Shown: positions 41,535 to 50,281 of the stretch, in pieces
Layout of the letters: each line of letters opens with the position of its first letter
Numbering within the stretch: the stretch's first letter is position 1
DNA from: Lactobacillus helsingborgensis
GTDB taxonomy: Bacteria > Bacillota > Bacilli > Lactobacillales > Lactobacillaceae
Length of the DNA stretch: 64,000 bases
Direction: 5' to 3'
Assembly (NCBI RefSeq): GCF_000970855.1
Contig: NZ_KQ034046.1
Location: forward strand, 396,942 to 460,941
Translations under genes and position numbers: made by a program
The notes under the pieces: generated by a model
The model's input: only the letters and a program-made list of their open reading frames with translations
The model's database searches: none
Told to the model about the DNA's origin: nothing

Positions 41535-41919
41535 ATTTCAAATCGTTTTTGATTTTAGTGGTGGAGATTCCCGGCGTTCGCGGCAGATAAACTACTTTGC
41601 AATAAGGTTTTAAAAAGTCAAATTTGCCTTGCCAATCATTTCCCATCACAAAAGTATCAATGCCGTATTTTTTAACATCATTTGTTTTTTGTTGCCAGTC
41701 TTTTTCAGGAATAACTTCATCAACGTAACGAATGGCTTCAAGAATATACTTACGTTCCGCATAAGTATTATAAGATTCTTTATGCTTTTGCAACTGATTA
41801 AATTCATCAGTTGACAAGCCTACAATCAGGTAATCTCCAAGTTCGCGTGCGCGCTTTAATAAACGAACATGACCATAATGCAACAAATCAAATGTGCCGT
41901 AAGTAATAATTTTTTTCAT
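41533..41919 (-). CDS. tagD: Glycerol-3-phosphate cytidylyltransferase
   Basis: Makes CDP-glycerol for wall teichoic acid from CTP and glycerol-3-phosphate. The 128-aa protein has the nucleotidyltransferase HxGH motif in TFDLLHYGHVRLLKRA and the C-terminal RTPGISTTKIK, both diagnostic. Start at 41919 after AATAGGAG. It is divergent from tagA, 120 bp away. Confidence 0.93.
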   Translation of the reverse strand: MKKIITYGTFDLLHYGHVRLLKRARELGDYLIVGLSTDEFNQLQKHKESYNTYAERKYILEAIRYVDEVIPEKDWQQKTNDVKKYGIDTFVMGNDWQGKFDFLKPYCKVVYLPRTPGISTTKIKNDLK

Positions 41920-42039
41920 ATCGGTACTCCTATTATTTTGACGAGTTAATAGTATCATATTTATAAAAAAGGTAAAGCATGTCCAGAAATGGATATTAAT
42001 TTGGTAAAATAAAAGTAAATTGAATGGTAGGAGATAGTT

Positions 42040-42771
42040 ATGGCTAAAGTAAATATTTTAGGAGTTAATTTCGATAATAAAAGTTTTACTCAGTTTCAAA
42101 ACGAATTTATTGGCCGAATTAACGCCCACAAATCAACTTTGATCGTTACCGCCAACCCAGAAATTGTCATGGCAGCTAATGAAAATCCTGAATTCATGAA
42201 AATTTTAACTTACGATGCTGATTATATCACTGCTGACGGTATTGGCATTGTTAAGGCAAGTCAGATATTAAAAAAGCCTATTAAACAACGGGTAACCGGC
42301 TATGATTTATTTGTTTGGCTGATGAAATTAGCTAATGAACGGGGACTACGGGTATACCTGATAGGAGCTAAACCTGATGTAATACATGCTATCCAGGCAA
42401 AAATTGCACGTGATTATTCTGATATTCAACTAGTTGGTGCTGAGGACGGGTATTTTAACGAAGACCTTGAACTTGTTGCTTATCAAATTGAGCGGACCGA
42501 ACCTGATTTAGTTTTTGCTGCGTTAGGTTCACCTCGGCAAGAACAGCTTTTATCTATTTTACGTAAAAATTTATTACCTGCTTTGATGATGGGAGTTGGC
42601 GGCAGTTTTGACGTTTTTTCAGGAAAGGCAAAACGCGCTCCGCAAATTTGGCAGTCAGCTCATCTAGAATGGTTTTATCGCCTGCTTAAAAATCCTTCAC
42701 GTTATAAAAGAATGCTGGTTTTACCACGATTTGTTAATGAAGTTTACAAATCAAAAAAGGGAAAAGAATAA
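42040..42771 (+). CDS. tagA: WecG/TagA-family glycosyltransferase (GT26)
   Basis: Adds N-acetylmannosamine to the undecaprenyl-linked GlcNAc, the first committed step of teichoic-acid linkage-unit synthesis. 243 aa with TANPEIVMAANENPEF, ADGIGIV, RVTGYDLF, ALGSPRQE and GVGGSFDVFSG, the conserved blocks of this family. GGAGATAG precedes the ATG. Divergent tagD makes the polymer precursor, so both serve the same pathway. Confidence 0.9.
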   Translation: MAKVNILGVNFDNKSFTQFQNEFIGRINAHKSTLIVTANPEIVMAANENPEFMKILTYDADYITADGIGIVKASQILKKPIKQRVTGYDLFVWLMKLANERGLRVYLIGAKPDVIHAIQAKIARDYSDIQLVGAEDGYFNEDLELVAYQIERTEPDLVFAALGSPRQEQLLSILRKNLLPALMMGVGGSFDVFSGKAKRAPQIWQSAHLEWFYRLLKNPSRYKRMLVLPRFVNEVYKSKKGKE

Positions 42772-42773
42772 TT

Positions 42774-43865
42774 ATGAAAGTTTTGCATGTTAATGCCGGT
42801 CTGGAAAATGGCGGCGGTTTGACGCATATTATCAACCTGTTAAAGCAGGCAAAAAGTGAACAGCAAGACTTTTCTTTGCTCTGTTTAAGCGATGGACCCG
42901 TTGCTCAAGCTGCAAGAGCTGCAAAAATAAAGGTGCATGTTTTGGGAATAACAAGCCGCTATGACTTAAGAAGCTTAAAAAAACTCACTGAATTTATTAA
43001 TAATGGCGATTATCAAATTGTTCATACTCATGGTGCCCGTGCAAACCTGTTTGTTTCCCTAATTAGGCGCAAAATAACTGCTAAATGGTGCATAACTATC
43101 CATTCAGATCCCTATCTTGATTTTGCTGATCGCGGTCTGAGTGGAAAATTGTTTACCAAAATTAACCTCAGTGCTATTCGTAAGGCAGATTGTATTTTTG
43201 CTGTTACCAAAAGATTTGCCGATTTAGTGGTAAAGAAGGCAAAGGTAAAAGCTGAAAAAGTTCATGTCATTTATAATGGCACTTTTTTTCATCAAGACAG
43301 TGAAATTCCGGCAAAGTATGAACACCCTAACTTTAATATTGTGAATGTGGCCAGAACTGAAAAAGTTAAGGGTCAGGATTTGTTATTAAAAGCTTTGAAA
43401 GAACTAAACAATGCCAACGTGCACTTATTTATTGCTGGGGATGGTTCACAATTAAAGGCACTAAAAGACTTAGCCCAGAAGTTAAATTTAGGACCACAAG
43501 TTACTTTTCAAGGTTTCATGACACATAAGCAGTTGAAAAATTTATATCGGCGAATGGATCTAGCTGTATTGACTTCTTATTCTGAAAGCTTTCCTCTGGT
43601 TTTACTAGAAGCAAGTGACAATCTGCTGCCGCTATTATCGACAGCAGTTGGTGATATTAACATGATGATCCCTGATAAAGAGCATGGCTTTGTGGCTCAA
43701 ATTGGAGATGTTTCTTCAATCTGTTCTGCCTTAGAGCAGGCAATAAGTATGCCCCAAAAACAACTGAAAGAAATGGCATATCTGGAAAAGAATTATGTGG
43801 TAAAGCACTTTTCATTACACCAGCAGCTAGATAGTATTTTGCGGGTGTATGACGCTATCCTTTGA
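42774..43865 (+). CDS. GT4-family glycosyltransferase
   Basis: Cytoplasmic, retaining GT-B enzyme of 363 aa. N-terminal LHVNAGLENGGGLTHIINLL, TVHTHGARAN-like donor cleft, C-terminal FIAGDGSQLKAL and SYSESFPLVLLEA with the nucleotide-sugar-binding Glu. Only 2 bp after tagA, so co-transcribed and probably involved in wall polymer or glycolipid assembly. The sugar is unknown. Confidence 0.87.
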   Translation: MKVLHVNAGLENGGGLTHIINLLKQAKSEQQDFSLLCLSDGPVAQAARAAKIKVHVLGITSRYDLRSLKKLTEFINNGDYQIVHTHGARANLFVSLIRRKITAKWCITIHSDPYLDFADRGLSGKLFTKINLSAIRKADCIFAVTKRFADLVVKKAKVKAEKVHVIYNGTFFHQDSEIPAKYEHPNFNIVNVARTEKVKGQDLLLKALKELNNANVHLFIAGDGSQLKALKDLAQKLNLGPQVTFQGFMTHKQLKNLYRRMDLAVLTSYSESFPLVLLEASDNLLPLLSTAVGDINMMIPDKEHGFVAQIGDVSSICSALEQAISMPQKQLKEMAYLEKNYVVKHFSLHQQLDSILRVYDAIL

Positions 43866-43943
43866 GTTGGTAAGATTGTTAAAAAGTCCACAAATGTTTA
43901 TAATAAAACAAAAATATTTAGTGAAATTAGTTAAGAGGACAGA

Positions 43944-45422
43944 ATGTTTTACCAAGAATTGGATAAAGATGATTCGTTAACCCTTCATACAGACCTGTAT
44001 GAAATTAATATGATGTATACCTACTTTAAAAAAGGAATTTCGGAGCGTAACGCTGTTTTTGAAGCGTACTATCGTCAAGAACCATTTGGCAATGGCTATT
44101 CCGTTTATGCAGGTCTAGAACATGTGATTATGTACTTAAAGAACTTAAAGTTTAAAGAAAGTGATTTGAAGTACTTAAAAGAAGAAGTTGGTTACGATGA
44201 TGACTTCATTGACTATTTGCGTCATTTAAAAATGAAGTTGACAGTTCGTTCTATGCCGGAAGGTGAAATTGTTTTTGCCAATGAACCTTTATTGCAAGTT
44301 GAAGGACCGCTTGCGCAATGTCAATTAGTAGAAACTGCTATCTTAAATATTATTAACTACCAGACTTTACTTGCTACTAAGGCGGCGCGTGTTAAATTGG
44401 CTGTTCAAGGTGACGGTGTGATGGAGTTCGGTACACGGCGCGCACAAGAAACAGACGCCGCACTTTGGGGCACCAGAGCAGCATATATTGGTGGCTTTGA
44501 CTCAACAAGCAATGTACGTGCCGGTAAACTGTTTGGCATACCAATTTCAGGTACTCATGCTCATTCTTTAGTTGAAGCCTTTGGCAATGAATACGAAGCA
44601 TTTAAAGCTTATGCAGAAACGCATAAGGACTGTGTATTTTTGGTTGATACCTACGATACGGTCAGAAGTGGGGTTCCCAACGCAATTCGGGTTGCTGATG
44701 AAATGGGAGAGCGGATAAACTTCCAAGGCGTAAGAATTGATTCAGGAGACATGGCCTATATTTCAAAGCAGGTTCGCCGTGAACTTGATAATGCTGGTTA
44801 CACTAAAGCTAAAATTTACGCTTCTAATGATTTAGATGAAACAACAATTACTAGTTTAAAGATGCAGGGCGCTAAGATAGATGTTTGGGGTATTGGTACC
44901 AAGTACATTACCGCCTATGATCAGCCTGCACTAGGAGCTGTTTATAAATTAGTTTCAATTGAAGATGATCAACATCGTATGCGTGACACATTAAAAATTT
45001 CTTCGAATGTGGAGAAAGTGTCAACACCTGGTAAAAAGCAGGTTTGGCGGATTTCAGCTAATACGGAAAAGAAAAATGAAGGTGACTGGATTGCGCGCGT
45101 AGGCGTAGATCCCCGCAATTTTGATTCATTGTACATGTTTCACCCACAATATTCATACATTAACAAGGTCGTGACTAATTATACTGCTGAGCCTCTCTTA
45201 AAAGATATTTTTGTTGATGGCAAGCTAACTTATCAGCAACCTAAATTAATTGATATTAAGAAGTTCTGTGCTGCTAATTTAGACGGGTTATGGGAAGAAT
45301 ATAAGCGCAGCCTGAACCCGCAAGAATATCCAGTTGACTTATCCCAAGATTTATATGACAGTAAAATGAATATCATTCAAGATATTCGCAATAATATCAA
45401 CAAAGGAGTTGGTGCACAATGA
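43944..45422 (+). CDS. pncB: Nicotinate phosphoribosyltransferase
   Basis: First step of NAD salvage: nicotinate + PRPP + ATP to nicotinate mononucleotide. 492 aa, with [17 protein letters not shown] at the start, FGTRRAQ and [11 protein letters not shown] containing the phosphorylated His205. AAGAGGAC site. It overlaps nadE by 4 nt (ATGA), the classic coupling of these genes; lactobacilli usually need nicotinate. Confidence 0.94.
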   Translation: MFYQELDKDDSLTLHTDLYEINMMYTYFKKGISERNAVFEAYYRQEPFGNGYSVYAGLEHVIMYLKNLKFKESDLKYLKEEVGYDDDFIDYLRHLKMKLTVRSMPEGEIVFANEPLLQVEGPLAQCQLVETAILNIINYQTLLATKAARVKLAVQGDGVMEFGTRRAQETDAALWGTRAAYIGGFDSTSNVRAGKLFGIPISGTHAHSLVEAFGNEYEAFKAYAETHKDCVFLVDTYDTVRSGVPNAIRVADEMGERINFQGVRIDSGDMAYISKQVRRELDNAGYTKAKIYASNDLDETTITSLKMQGAKIDVWGIGTKYITAYDQPALGAVYKLVSIEDDQHRMRDTLKISSNVEKVSTPGKKQVWRISANTEKKNEGDWIARVGVDPRNFDSLYMFHPQYSYINKVVTNYTAEPLLKDIFVDGKLTYQQPKLIDIKKFCAANLDGLWEEYKRSLNPQEYPVDLSQDLYDSKMNIIQDIRNNINKGVGAQ

Positions 45423-46246
45423 GACCGTTGCAAGAAAAAATCATCGCTTATGAACATGTTTTACCCCAAATTAATCCTGAAGAAGAAGTGAGACGGTCAA
45501 TTGATTTTTTGAAAGATTATCTCAAAGCTAATTCTTTTTTGAAAACTTATGTTTTGGGAATATCGGGCGGTCAAGATTCTACTCTGGCTGGTAAACTTTG
45601 CCAGATGGCGATTGCAGAAATGCGCGCTGAAACGGACGATAACTCCTATCAATTTATTGCAGTTCGTTTACCATATGGTGTTCAGACAGATGCACAGGAT
45701 GCAGCAGGTGCAGTAGCTTTTCAAAAGCCCGATCAAGACTTAATCGTCAATATCAAGCCTGCTGTTGATGCTTTGGTAACCAGTTTGCATGAAGCAGGGC
45801 AAGAAATTACGGATTTCAATAAAGGCAATATTAAGGCCCGTGAGCGTATGGTAGTGCAGTATGCTATTGCAGGAGCCAATAACGGTGCTGTTGTCGGGAC
45901 AGATCACGCAGCTGAAAACTTTAGCGGCTTCTACACTAAATATGGTGACGGTGCGGCAGATTTAACACCACTTTTCCGCTTGGATAAAAGACAAGGCAAG
46001 CAGATGCTCAAGTTTTTAAATTGCCCAGAGCATTTGTATCACAAAGCACCAACTGCAGATCTCGAAGAAGAACAGCCGGGTCTACCTGATGAAAAAGCCT
46101 TAGGTGTCAGCTATCACGATATTGATAATTATTTGGAAGGGCAGACTGTAGCAGACGAGGCAGCAGAAAAGATCGAAGCTTTGTGGCGCAAAAGTGAGCA
46201 TAAGCGGCATTTACCGGTAACTGTTTTTGATGATTTTTACCGCTAA
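45419..46246 (+). CDS. nadE: NH3-dependent NAD synthetase
   Basis: Amidates deamido-NAD to NAD using ammonia and ATP. 275 aa, PP-loop GISGGQDS (47-54), [15 protein letters not shown] and [12 protein letters not shown] motifs; length of the non-glutaminase form. An AAAGGAG site lies inside the end of pncB. Confidence 0.94.
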   Translation: MRPLQEKIIAYEHVLPQINPEEEVRRSIDFLKDYLKANSFLKTYVLGISGGQDSTLAGKLCQMAIAEMRAETDDNSYQFIAVRLPYGVQTDAQDAAGAVAFQKPDQDLIVNIKPAVDALVTSLHEAGQEITDFNKGNIKARERMVVQYAIAGANNGAVVGTDHAAENFSGFYTKYGDGAADLTPLFRLDKRQGKQMLKFLNCPEHLYHKAPTADLEEEQPGLPDEKALGVSYHDIDNYLEGQTVADEAAEKIEALWRKSEHKRHLPVTVFDDFYR

Positions 46247-46293
46247 TATGAAAGTGGATATTTTGTGTATAACTTAGTATAATTGCCCAGTTA

Positions 46294-46321
46294 TTGACAA
46301 AAACTGTGCAAGTAGTACAAT
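46294..46321 (+). promoter_or_regulatory. Promoter of the alaS T-box leader
   Basis: TTGACA (46294-46299), 16-bp spacer, TACAAT (46316-46321); a consensus-like sigma-A promoter just before the T-box. Confidence 0.8.
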
Positions 46322-46329
46322 TACTGTTA

Positions 46330-46520
46330 ACTTAAGATATGTTTTTTAAGATTTGCAGTTCAAAGAGAGAATCGTCTGGTGAAAAAGATTTACTGTTACT
46401 TAAAAAATGCTCCTTAAAGTTCAACTAATAAAAATAATTAAGAGGTAACAAGCACTGTTGCAATTGAGGTGGTACCGCGTTTAAAGGCGTCCTTAAAGTA
46501 AGCAACGGTGTTTTTATTTT
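46330..46520 (+). ncRNA. T-box riboswitch controlling alaS
   Basis: The invariant T-box GAGGTGGTACCGCG is at about 46464-46477, followed by a terminator stem (CACTGTTGC paired with GCAACGGTG, then TTTTT). Stem I shows the AGAGAG bulge (near 46364-46369) and a specifier loop with GCT (46409-46411), an alanine codon. Uncharged tRNA-Ala should pair with GCT and the T-box and permit read-through into alaS. Confidence 0.9.
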
Positions 46521-46542
46521 GGCAAAAAGGGAGATATATTTG

Positions 46543-49182
46543 ATGAAGAAACTGACAAGTTCAGAATTTAGACAAATGTTTTTGGATTTCTTCAAGCAGC
46601 ACGGACACATGGTATTGCCGAGTCAATCTTTAATCCCACAAGATGACCCAACTTTACTGTGGATAAACTCTGGTGTAGCAACCATGAAGAAATATTTTGA
46701 CGGTTCTGTAGTCCCTAAGAATCACCGGATTACTAGTTCACAAAAGTCCATTAGAACCAATGATATTGAAAATGTTGGTAAAACTGCCAGACACCAAACC
46801 TTTTTTGAAATGCTAGGTAACTTTTCAGTCGGAGATTATTTCAAAAAAGAAGCAATTACTTGGGCTTGGGAATTTTTGACGAGCCCAGACTGGCTTGATT
46901 TAGATCAGGAAAAGCTATATTGCACGGTTTATCCTAAAGATACCGAAGCGTACAAAATTTGGCTGGAAGTTGGGATGCCCGAAGATCATATTGTTAAGCT
47001 GGAAGAAAATTTCTGGGATATTGGTGAAGGTCCTTGCGGTCCTGATTCCGAAATCTTTTATGATCGTGGTCAAGAAAATAATGACGTGGCAGAAGATGAT
47101 CCCGAAAACTTCCCTGGTGGTGAAAATGCCCGTTATTTGGAAATTTGGAATATCGTCTTTTCACAATACAATCACTTGGCAAATGGCAAGTATGTTGATC
47201 AGCCGCATAAGAATATTGATACCGGTATGGGCCTAGAGCGTGTTTTGTCTATTTTGCAGGATGCACCAACTAACTTTGAAACTGACCTCTTTTTGCCGAT
47301 TATTCATGAAACTGAAAAAATGGCAGCTGGCAAAAAATATGGCACTAATAATGCCGATACTACTGCTTTCAAGATTATTGCCGATCACGTTCGTACTGTT
47401 AGTTTCGCTATTGCTGATGGTGCTTTGCCATCAAATACAGGCCGGGGCTATGTTTTGCGGCGTTTAATTCGCAGGGCAGATTTAAATGGTCAAAGGTTGG
47501 GCATTAAAGGTGCTTTTCTCTACAAATTGGTGCCAGTAGTCGGTAAAATCATGGAGAGTCACTATCCAGAAGTTACTAATCAAAAAGACTTTATTGCCAA
47601 GGTAATTAAAAATGAAGAAGAAAGATTTCAACTGACACTTGAATCCGGCTTGTCTCTGCTAAATGACTTAATTGTCAAAGCGCAGAGTTCAAATGATAAG
47701 ACCATCTCTGGTAAAGACGCCTTTAAATTATTTGATACTTACGGTTTCCCATACGAGCTTACCTTTGAAACTGCCCAGGATGCAGGCTTAAAAGTTGATC
47801 AAAAAGGTTTTGATGCTGAGATGGCTGCTCAAAAAGAACGTGCCCGTAAAGCTCGGGGCAATCTGCAATCAATGAGCTCTCAAGATGCAACCTTGATGAA
47901 TTTAAAGGACAAGTCAGAATTTGAGTATGGCGTTTATGAAGAAAAACATGCCAAATTAATTGATATTATAGTCAATGACCAATTAGTTGATAAAGCTGAT
48001 GGCGACAATGCTGTCTTGATTTTTGATAAAACGCCATTTTATGGTGAACGTGGTGGACAGGTTGCCGATCACGGCAATATTTATGACCAAGAAGGAGAAC
48101 TTGTAGCCCAGGTAACTGATGTACAACATGCCCCAAATGACCAGAACATGCATTTTGTTGATGTGATTTTACCGTTGAAAAAGGGTGAAGAATACACATT
48201 AAAAATCGACCGGGTTCGCCGTGAGGGTCTGCGCCATTCACATACTGCTACCCACTTATTACATGCAGCACTTAGAAGCGTCTTAGGCGAGCATACTCAT
48301 CAAGCCGGCAGTTTAGTTGAACCTGATTATCTGCGTTTCGATTTTACAGCTGTTGAACCAATGACAGATAAGGAAATTAAATCGGTTGAAAATCTGGTAA
48401 ATCAAAAAATCTGGGCTGCAATAGAAGTTCAAACAACGATTACAGATCCAGAAAATGGTAGAAAAATGGGTGCGCTAGCATTATTTGATGGCAAATACGG
48501 TGATAAAGTCCGGGTTGTCCAAATGGCAGATTTTTCAATTGAATTTTGCGGTGGTACGCATTGCGCTAATACTAATCAAATCGGTATTTTCAAGATTATT
48601 TCCGAATCAGCTATTGGTGCGGGGATGAGAAGAATTGAAGCTGTCGTTTCTAAGAAGGCGTATGAATACCTGGCTAATAGATCAGAACTGTTAGATGAGA
48701 TACAGGCAGAAGTAAAATCAACTAAGCCTGAAGATATTATTGATAAAGTCGATTCTCTTGAAAAAGACTTGCATGATAGTCAAAAGCTGGTTGAAGATTT
48801 GAATTTGCAAATTAATCAAAACAAAGCCAACTCTATCTTTAATAATGTAGAGCAAGCAGGAGATTTAAGTGTGATTGCGCAAGAGGTTGATGCAAACAGT
48901 ATGAAAGATTTGCGTGAGTTTGCTGATACTTGGAAGAACGGTAATAAATCTGATGTGCTTGTCTTGGCAAGTGCTAGCGCGGGTAAGGCTAATATGATTA
49001 TTAGCTTGAAAGAAAAGGCACTAGCAAAGGGACTTAAAGCAGGAGACTTGATTAAGCAAGTTGCGCCAATCTTTGGTGGTGGCGGAGGCGGTCGTCCTGA
49101 TATGGCACAAGCAGGTGGTAAAAAACCTGAGGGTCTTAAAAAGGCTATTCAGACAGTAATCACAGCGATATCAAAAAATTAA
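46543..49182 (+). CDS. alaS: Alanyl-tRNA synthetase
   Basis: Charges tRNA-Ala. 879 aa: class II catalytic domain beginning SSEFRQMFLDFFKQHGH, editing domain with HSHTATHLLHAALR and FCGGTHCANT (zinc-binding His/Cys), and C-terminal C-Ala domain ending GGGGGGRPDMAQAGGK. Start at ATG 46543 after AAGGGAG; the T-box terminator lies just upstream. Confidence 0.96.
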   Translation: MKKLTSSEFRQMFLDFFKQHGHMVLPSQSLIPQDDPTLLWINSGVATMKKYFDGSVVPKNHRITSSQKSIRTNDIENVGKTARHQTFFEMLGNFSVGDYFKKEAITWAWEFLTSPDWLDLDQEKLYCTVYPKDTEAYKIWLEVGMPEDHIVKLEENFWDIGEGPCGPDSEIFYDRGQENNDVAEDDPENFPGGENARYLEIWNIVFSQYNHLANGKYVDQPHKNIDTGMGLERVLSILQDAPTNFETDLFLPIIHETEKMAAGKKYGTNNADTTAFKIIADHVRTVSFAIADGALPSNTGRGYVLRRLIRRADLNGQRLGIKGAFLYKLVPVVGKIMESHYPEVTNQKDFIAKVIKNEEERFQLTLESGLSLLNDLIVKAQSSNDKTISGKDAFKLFDTYGFPYELTFETAQDAGLKVDQKGFDAEMAAQKERARKARGNLQSMSSQDATLMNLKDKSEFEYGVYEEKHAKLIDIIVNDQLVDKADGDNAVLIFDKTPFYGERGGQVADHGNIYDQEGELVAQVTDVQHAPNDQNMHFVDVILPLKKGEEYTLKIDRVRREGLRHSHTATHLLHAALRSVLGEHTHQAGSLVEPDYLRFDFTAVEPMTDKEIKSVENLVNQKIWAAIEVQTTITDPENGRKMGALALFDGKYGDKVRVVQMADFSIEFCGGTHCANTNQIGIFKIISESAIGAGMRRIEAVVSKKAYEYLANRSELLDEIQAEVKSTKPEDIIDKVDSLEKDLHDSQKLVEDLNLQINQNKANSIFNNVEQAGDLSVIAQEVDANSMKDLREFADTWKNGNKSDVLVLASASAGKANMIISLKEKALAKGLKAGDLIKQVAPIFGGGGGGRPDMAQAGGKKPEGLKKAIQTVITAISKN

Positions 49183-49234
49183 TTGATTGAGTTTGTACTA
49201 TTTTTCAAGTAAAATTATGCTAGGAGGAATGATT

Positions 49235-49492
49235 ATGAGTTCGCTAGATAAAACGATGCATTTTGACTTTAATGAAAATAAAGGCAAAAATGTGCATGAT
49301 ACTTTGCAGGACGTTTATAATGCTTTAGAAGAAAAAGGTTATAATCCAGTTAACCAAATTGTTGGTTACCTATTGTCTGGCGATCCAGCTTATATTCCAC
49401 GGCATAATGATGCTCGTAATTTAATTTTGAAGCACGAACGCGATGAAATTATTGAAGAGCTTGTCAAAAATTATCTTGGAAAAGATAAATAA
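49235..49492 (+). CDS. ireB: IreB-family regulatory phosphoprotein (DUF965)
   Basis: An 85-aa small protein; [17 protein letters not shown] and [21 protein letters not shown] are the family hallmark. IreB of enterococci is a Thr-phosphorylated substrate of the kinase IreK affecting cephalosporin resistance. Start at 49235 with AGGAGG. It overlaps ruvX by one base. The alaS-ireB-ruvX order is conserved in Firmicutes. Confidence 0.92.
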   Translation: MSSLDKTMHFDFNENKGKNVHDTLQDVYNALEEKGYNPVNQIVGYLLSGDPAYIPRHNDARNLILKHERDEIIEELVKNYLGKDK

Positions 49493-49920
49493 TGCGACTA
49501 GTTGGTTTAGATGTTGGGTCAAAGACAGTAGGTGTTGCGGTCAGTGATGAATTAGGTATTACTGCGCAAATGCTTGAAACTATCCCTATTGATGAAACGC
49601 GTTATAATTTTGGTATGCGTGCAATTAAAAAAATTGTGCGTCAATATGAGCCAGAGGGCTTTGTCTTAGGCCTACCTAAAAACATGGATGGGTCTTCCGG
49701 ACACTCTGTTTTAAGGAGTAAGAATTACGGTAAACGTTTAGAACAAAAATTTGGGTTGCCGGTTTATTATTCCGATGAACGTTTAACAACAGTTGAATCA
49801 GAACGGGTTTTAGTTGAAGAAGCTGGCATGCATAACCGTCATCAACGCAAAAAAGTAGTAGACCAAATGGCTGCTGTTTTGATTCTGCAAAACTATTTGG
49901 ATCTAAACCGAAAGGATTAA
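49492..49920 (+). CDS. ruvX: YqgF/RuvX-family nuclease-fold protein
   Basis: RNase H-fold protein (142 aa) implicated in 16S rRNA 5' end maturation and Holliday-junction-like nuclease activity. [19 protein letters not shown] (catalytic Asp), [25 protein letters not shown] and [13 protein letters not shown] with the last Asp are all intact. Start overlaps the ireB stop (TAATG). Confidence 0.93.
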   Translation: MRLVGLDVGSKTVGVAVSDELGITAQMLETIPIDETRYNFGMRAIKKIVRQYEPEGFVLGLPKNMDGSSGHSVLRSKNYGKRLEQKFGLPVYYSDERLTTVESERVLVEEAGMHNRHQRKKVVDQMAAVLILQNYLDLNRKD

Positions 49921-49921
49921 T

Positions 49922-50227
49922 ATGGCACAAGATATTAACGGCGATGACCGTCAAATTACCTTGATCGATGATCAGGGTAACGAAGAAATATATGAAATTT
50001 TATTCACATTTCATTCAGATGACTACGATAAATCATACATACTGCTGTATCCAGCAGCTGCTGATGATGAAGATGAAATTGAAGTTTTAGCCTTCAGTTA
50101 TGATGCAGATTCTGCAGGAGATGTAACCAGTAGCGACTTGCATGAGATTGAAGCAGATGATGAATGGAACATGGTTCAAGGTGTATTGAATACATTTTTG
50201 GACGATGATCGCTTAAGTGGAGAATAA
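49922..50227 (+). CDS. DUF1292 family protein (YrzB-like)
   Basis: A 101-aa, highly acidic soluble protein, with the family core ITLIDDQGNEEIYEILFTF and SYILLYPA. It always follows ireB-ruvX in this gene block; function unknown. One base after the ruvX stop. Confidence 0.88.
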   Translation: MAQDINGDDRQITLIDDQGNEEIYEILFTFHSDDYDKSYILLYPAAADDEDEIEVLAFSYDADSAGDVTSSDLHEIEADDEWNMVQGVLNTFLDDDRLSGE

Positions 50228-50229
50228 CA

Positions 50230-50256
50230 AAAAGACTGGCCAAGCCAGCCTTTTTT
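50230..50256 (+). terminator. Terminator after the DUF1292 gene
   Basis: AAAG-CTGGC / GCCAG-CTTT with one mismatch, followed by six T. Confidence 0.75.
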
Positions 50257-50281
50257 ATTCAAGATAATAAATAGAGAACTA

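Noticed and set aside
49492-49920. ruvX as part of the RNase H-like accessory theme
   Set aside because: It is the standard housekeeping YqgF in its conserved location with all motifs intact.
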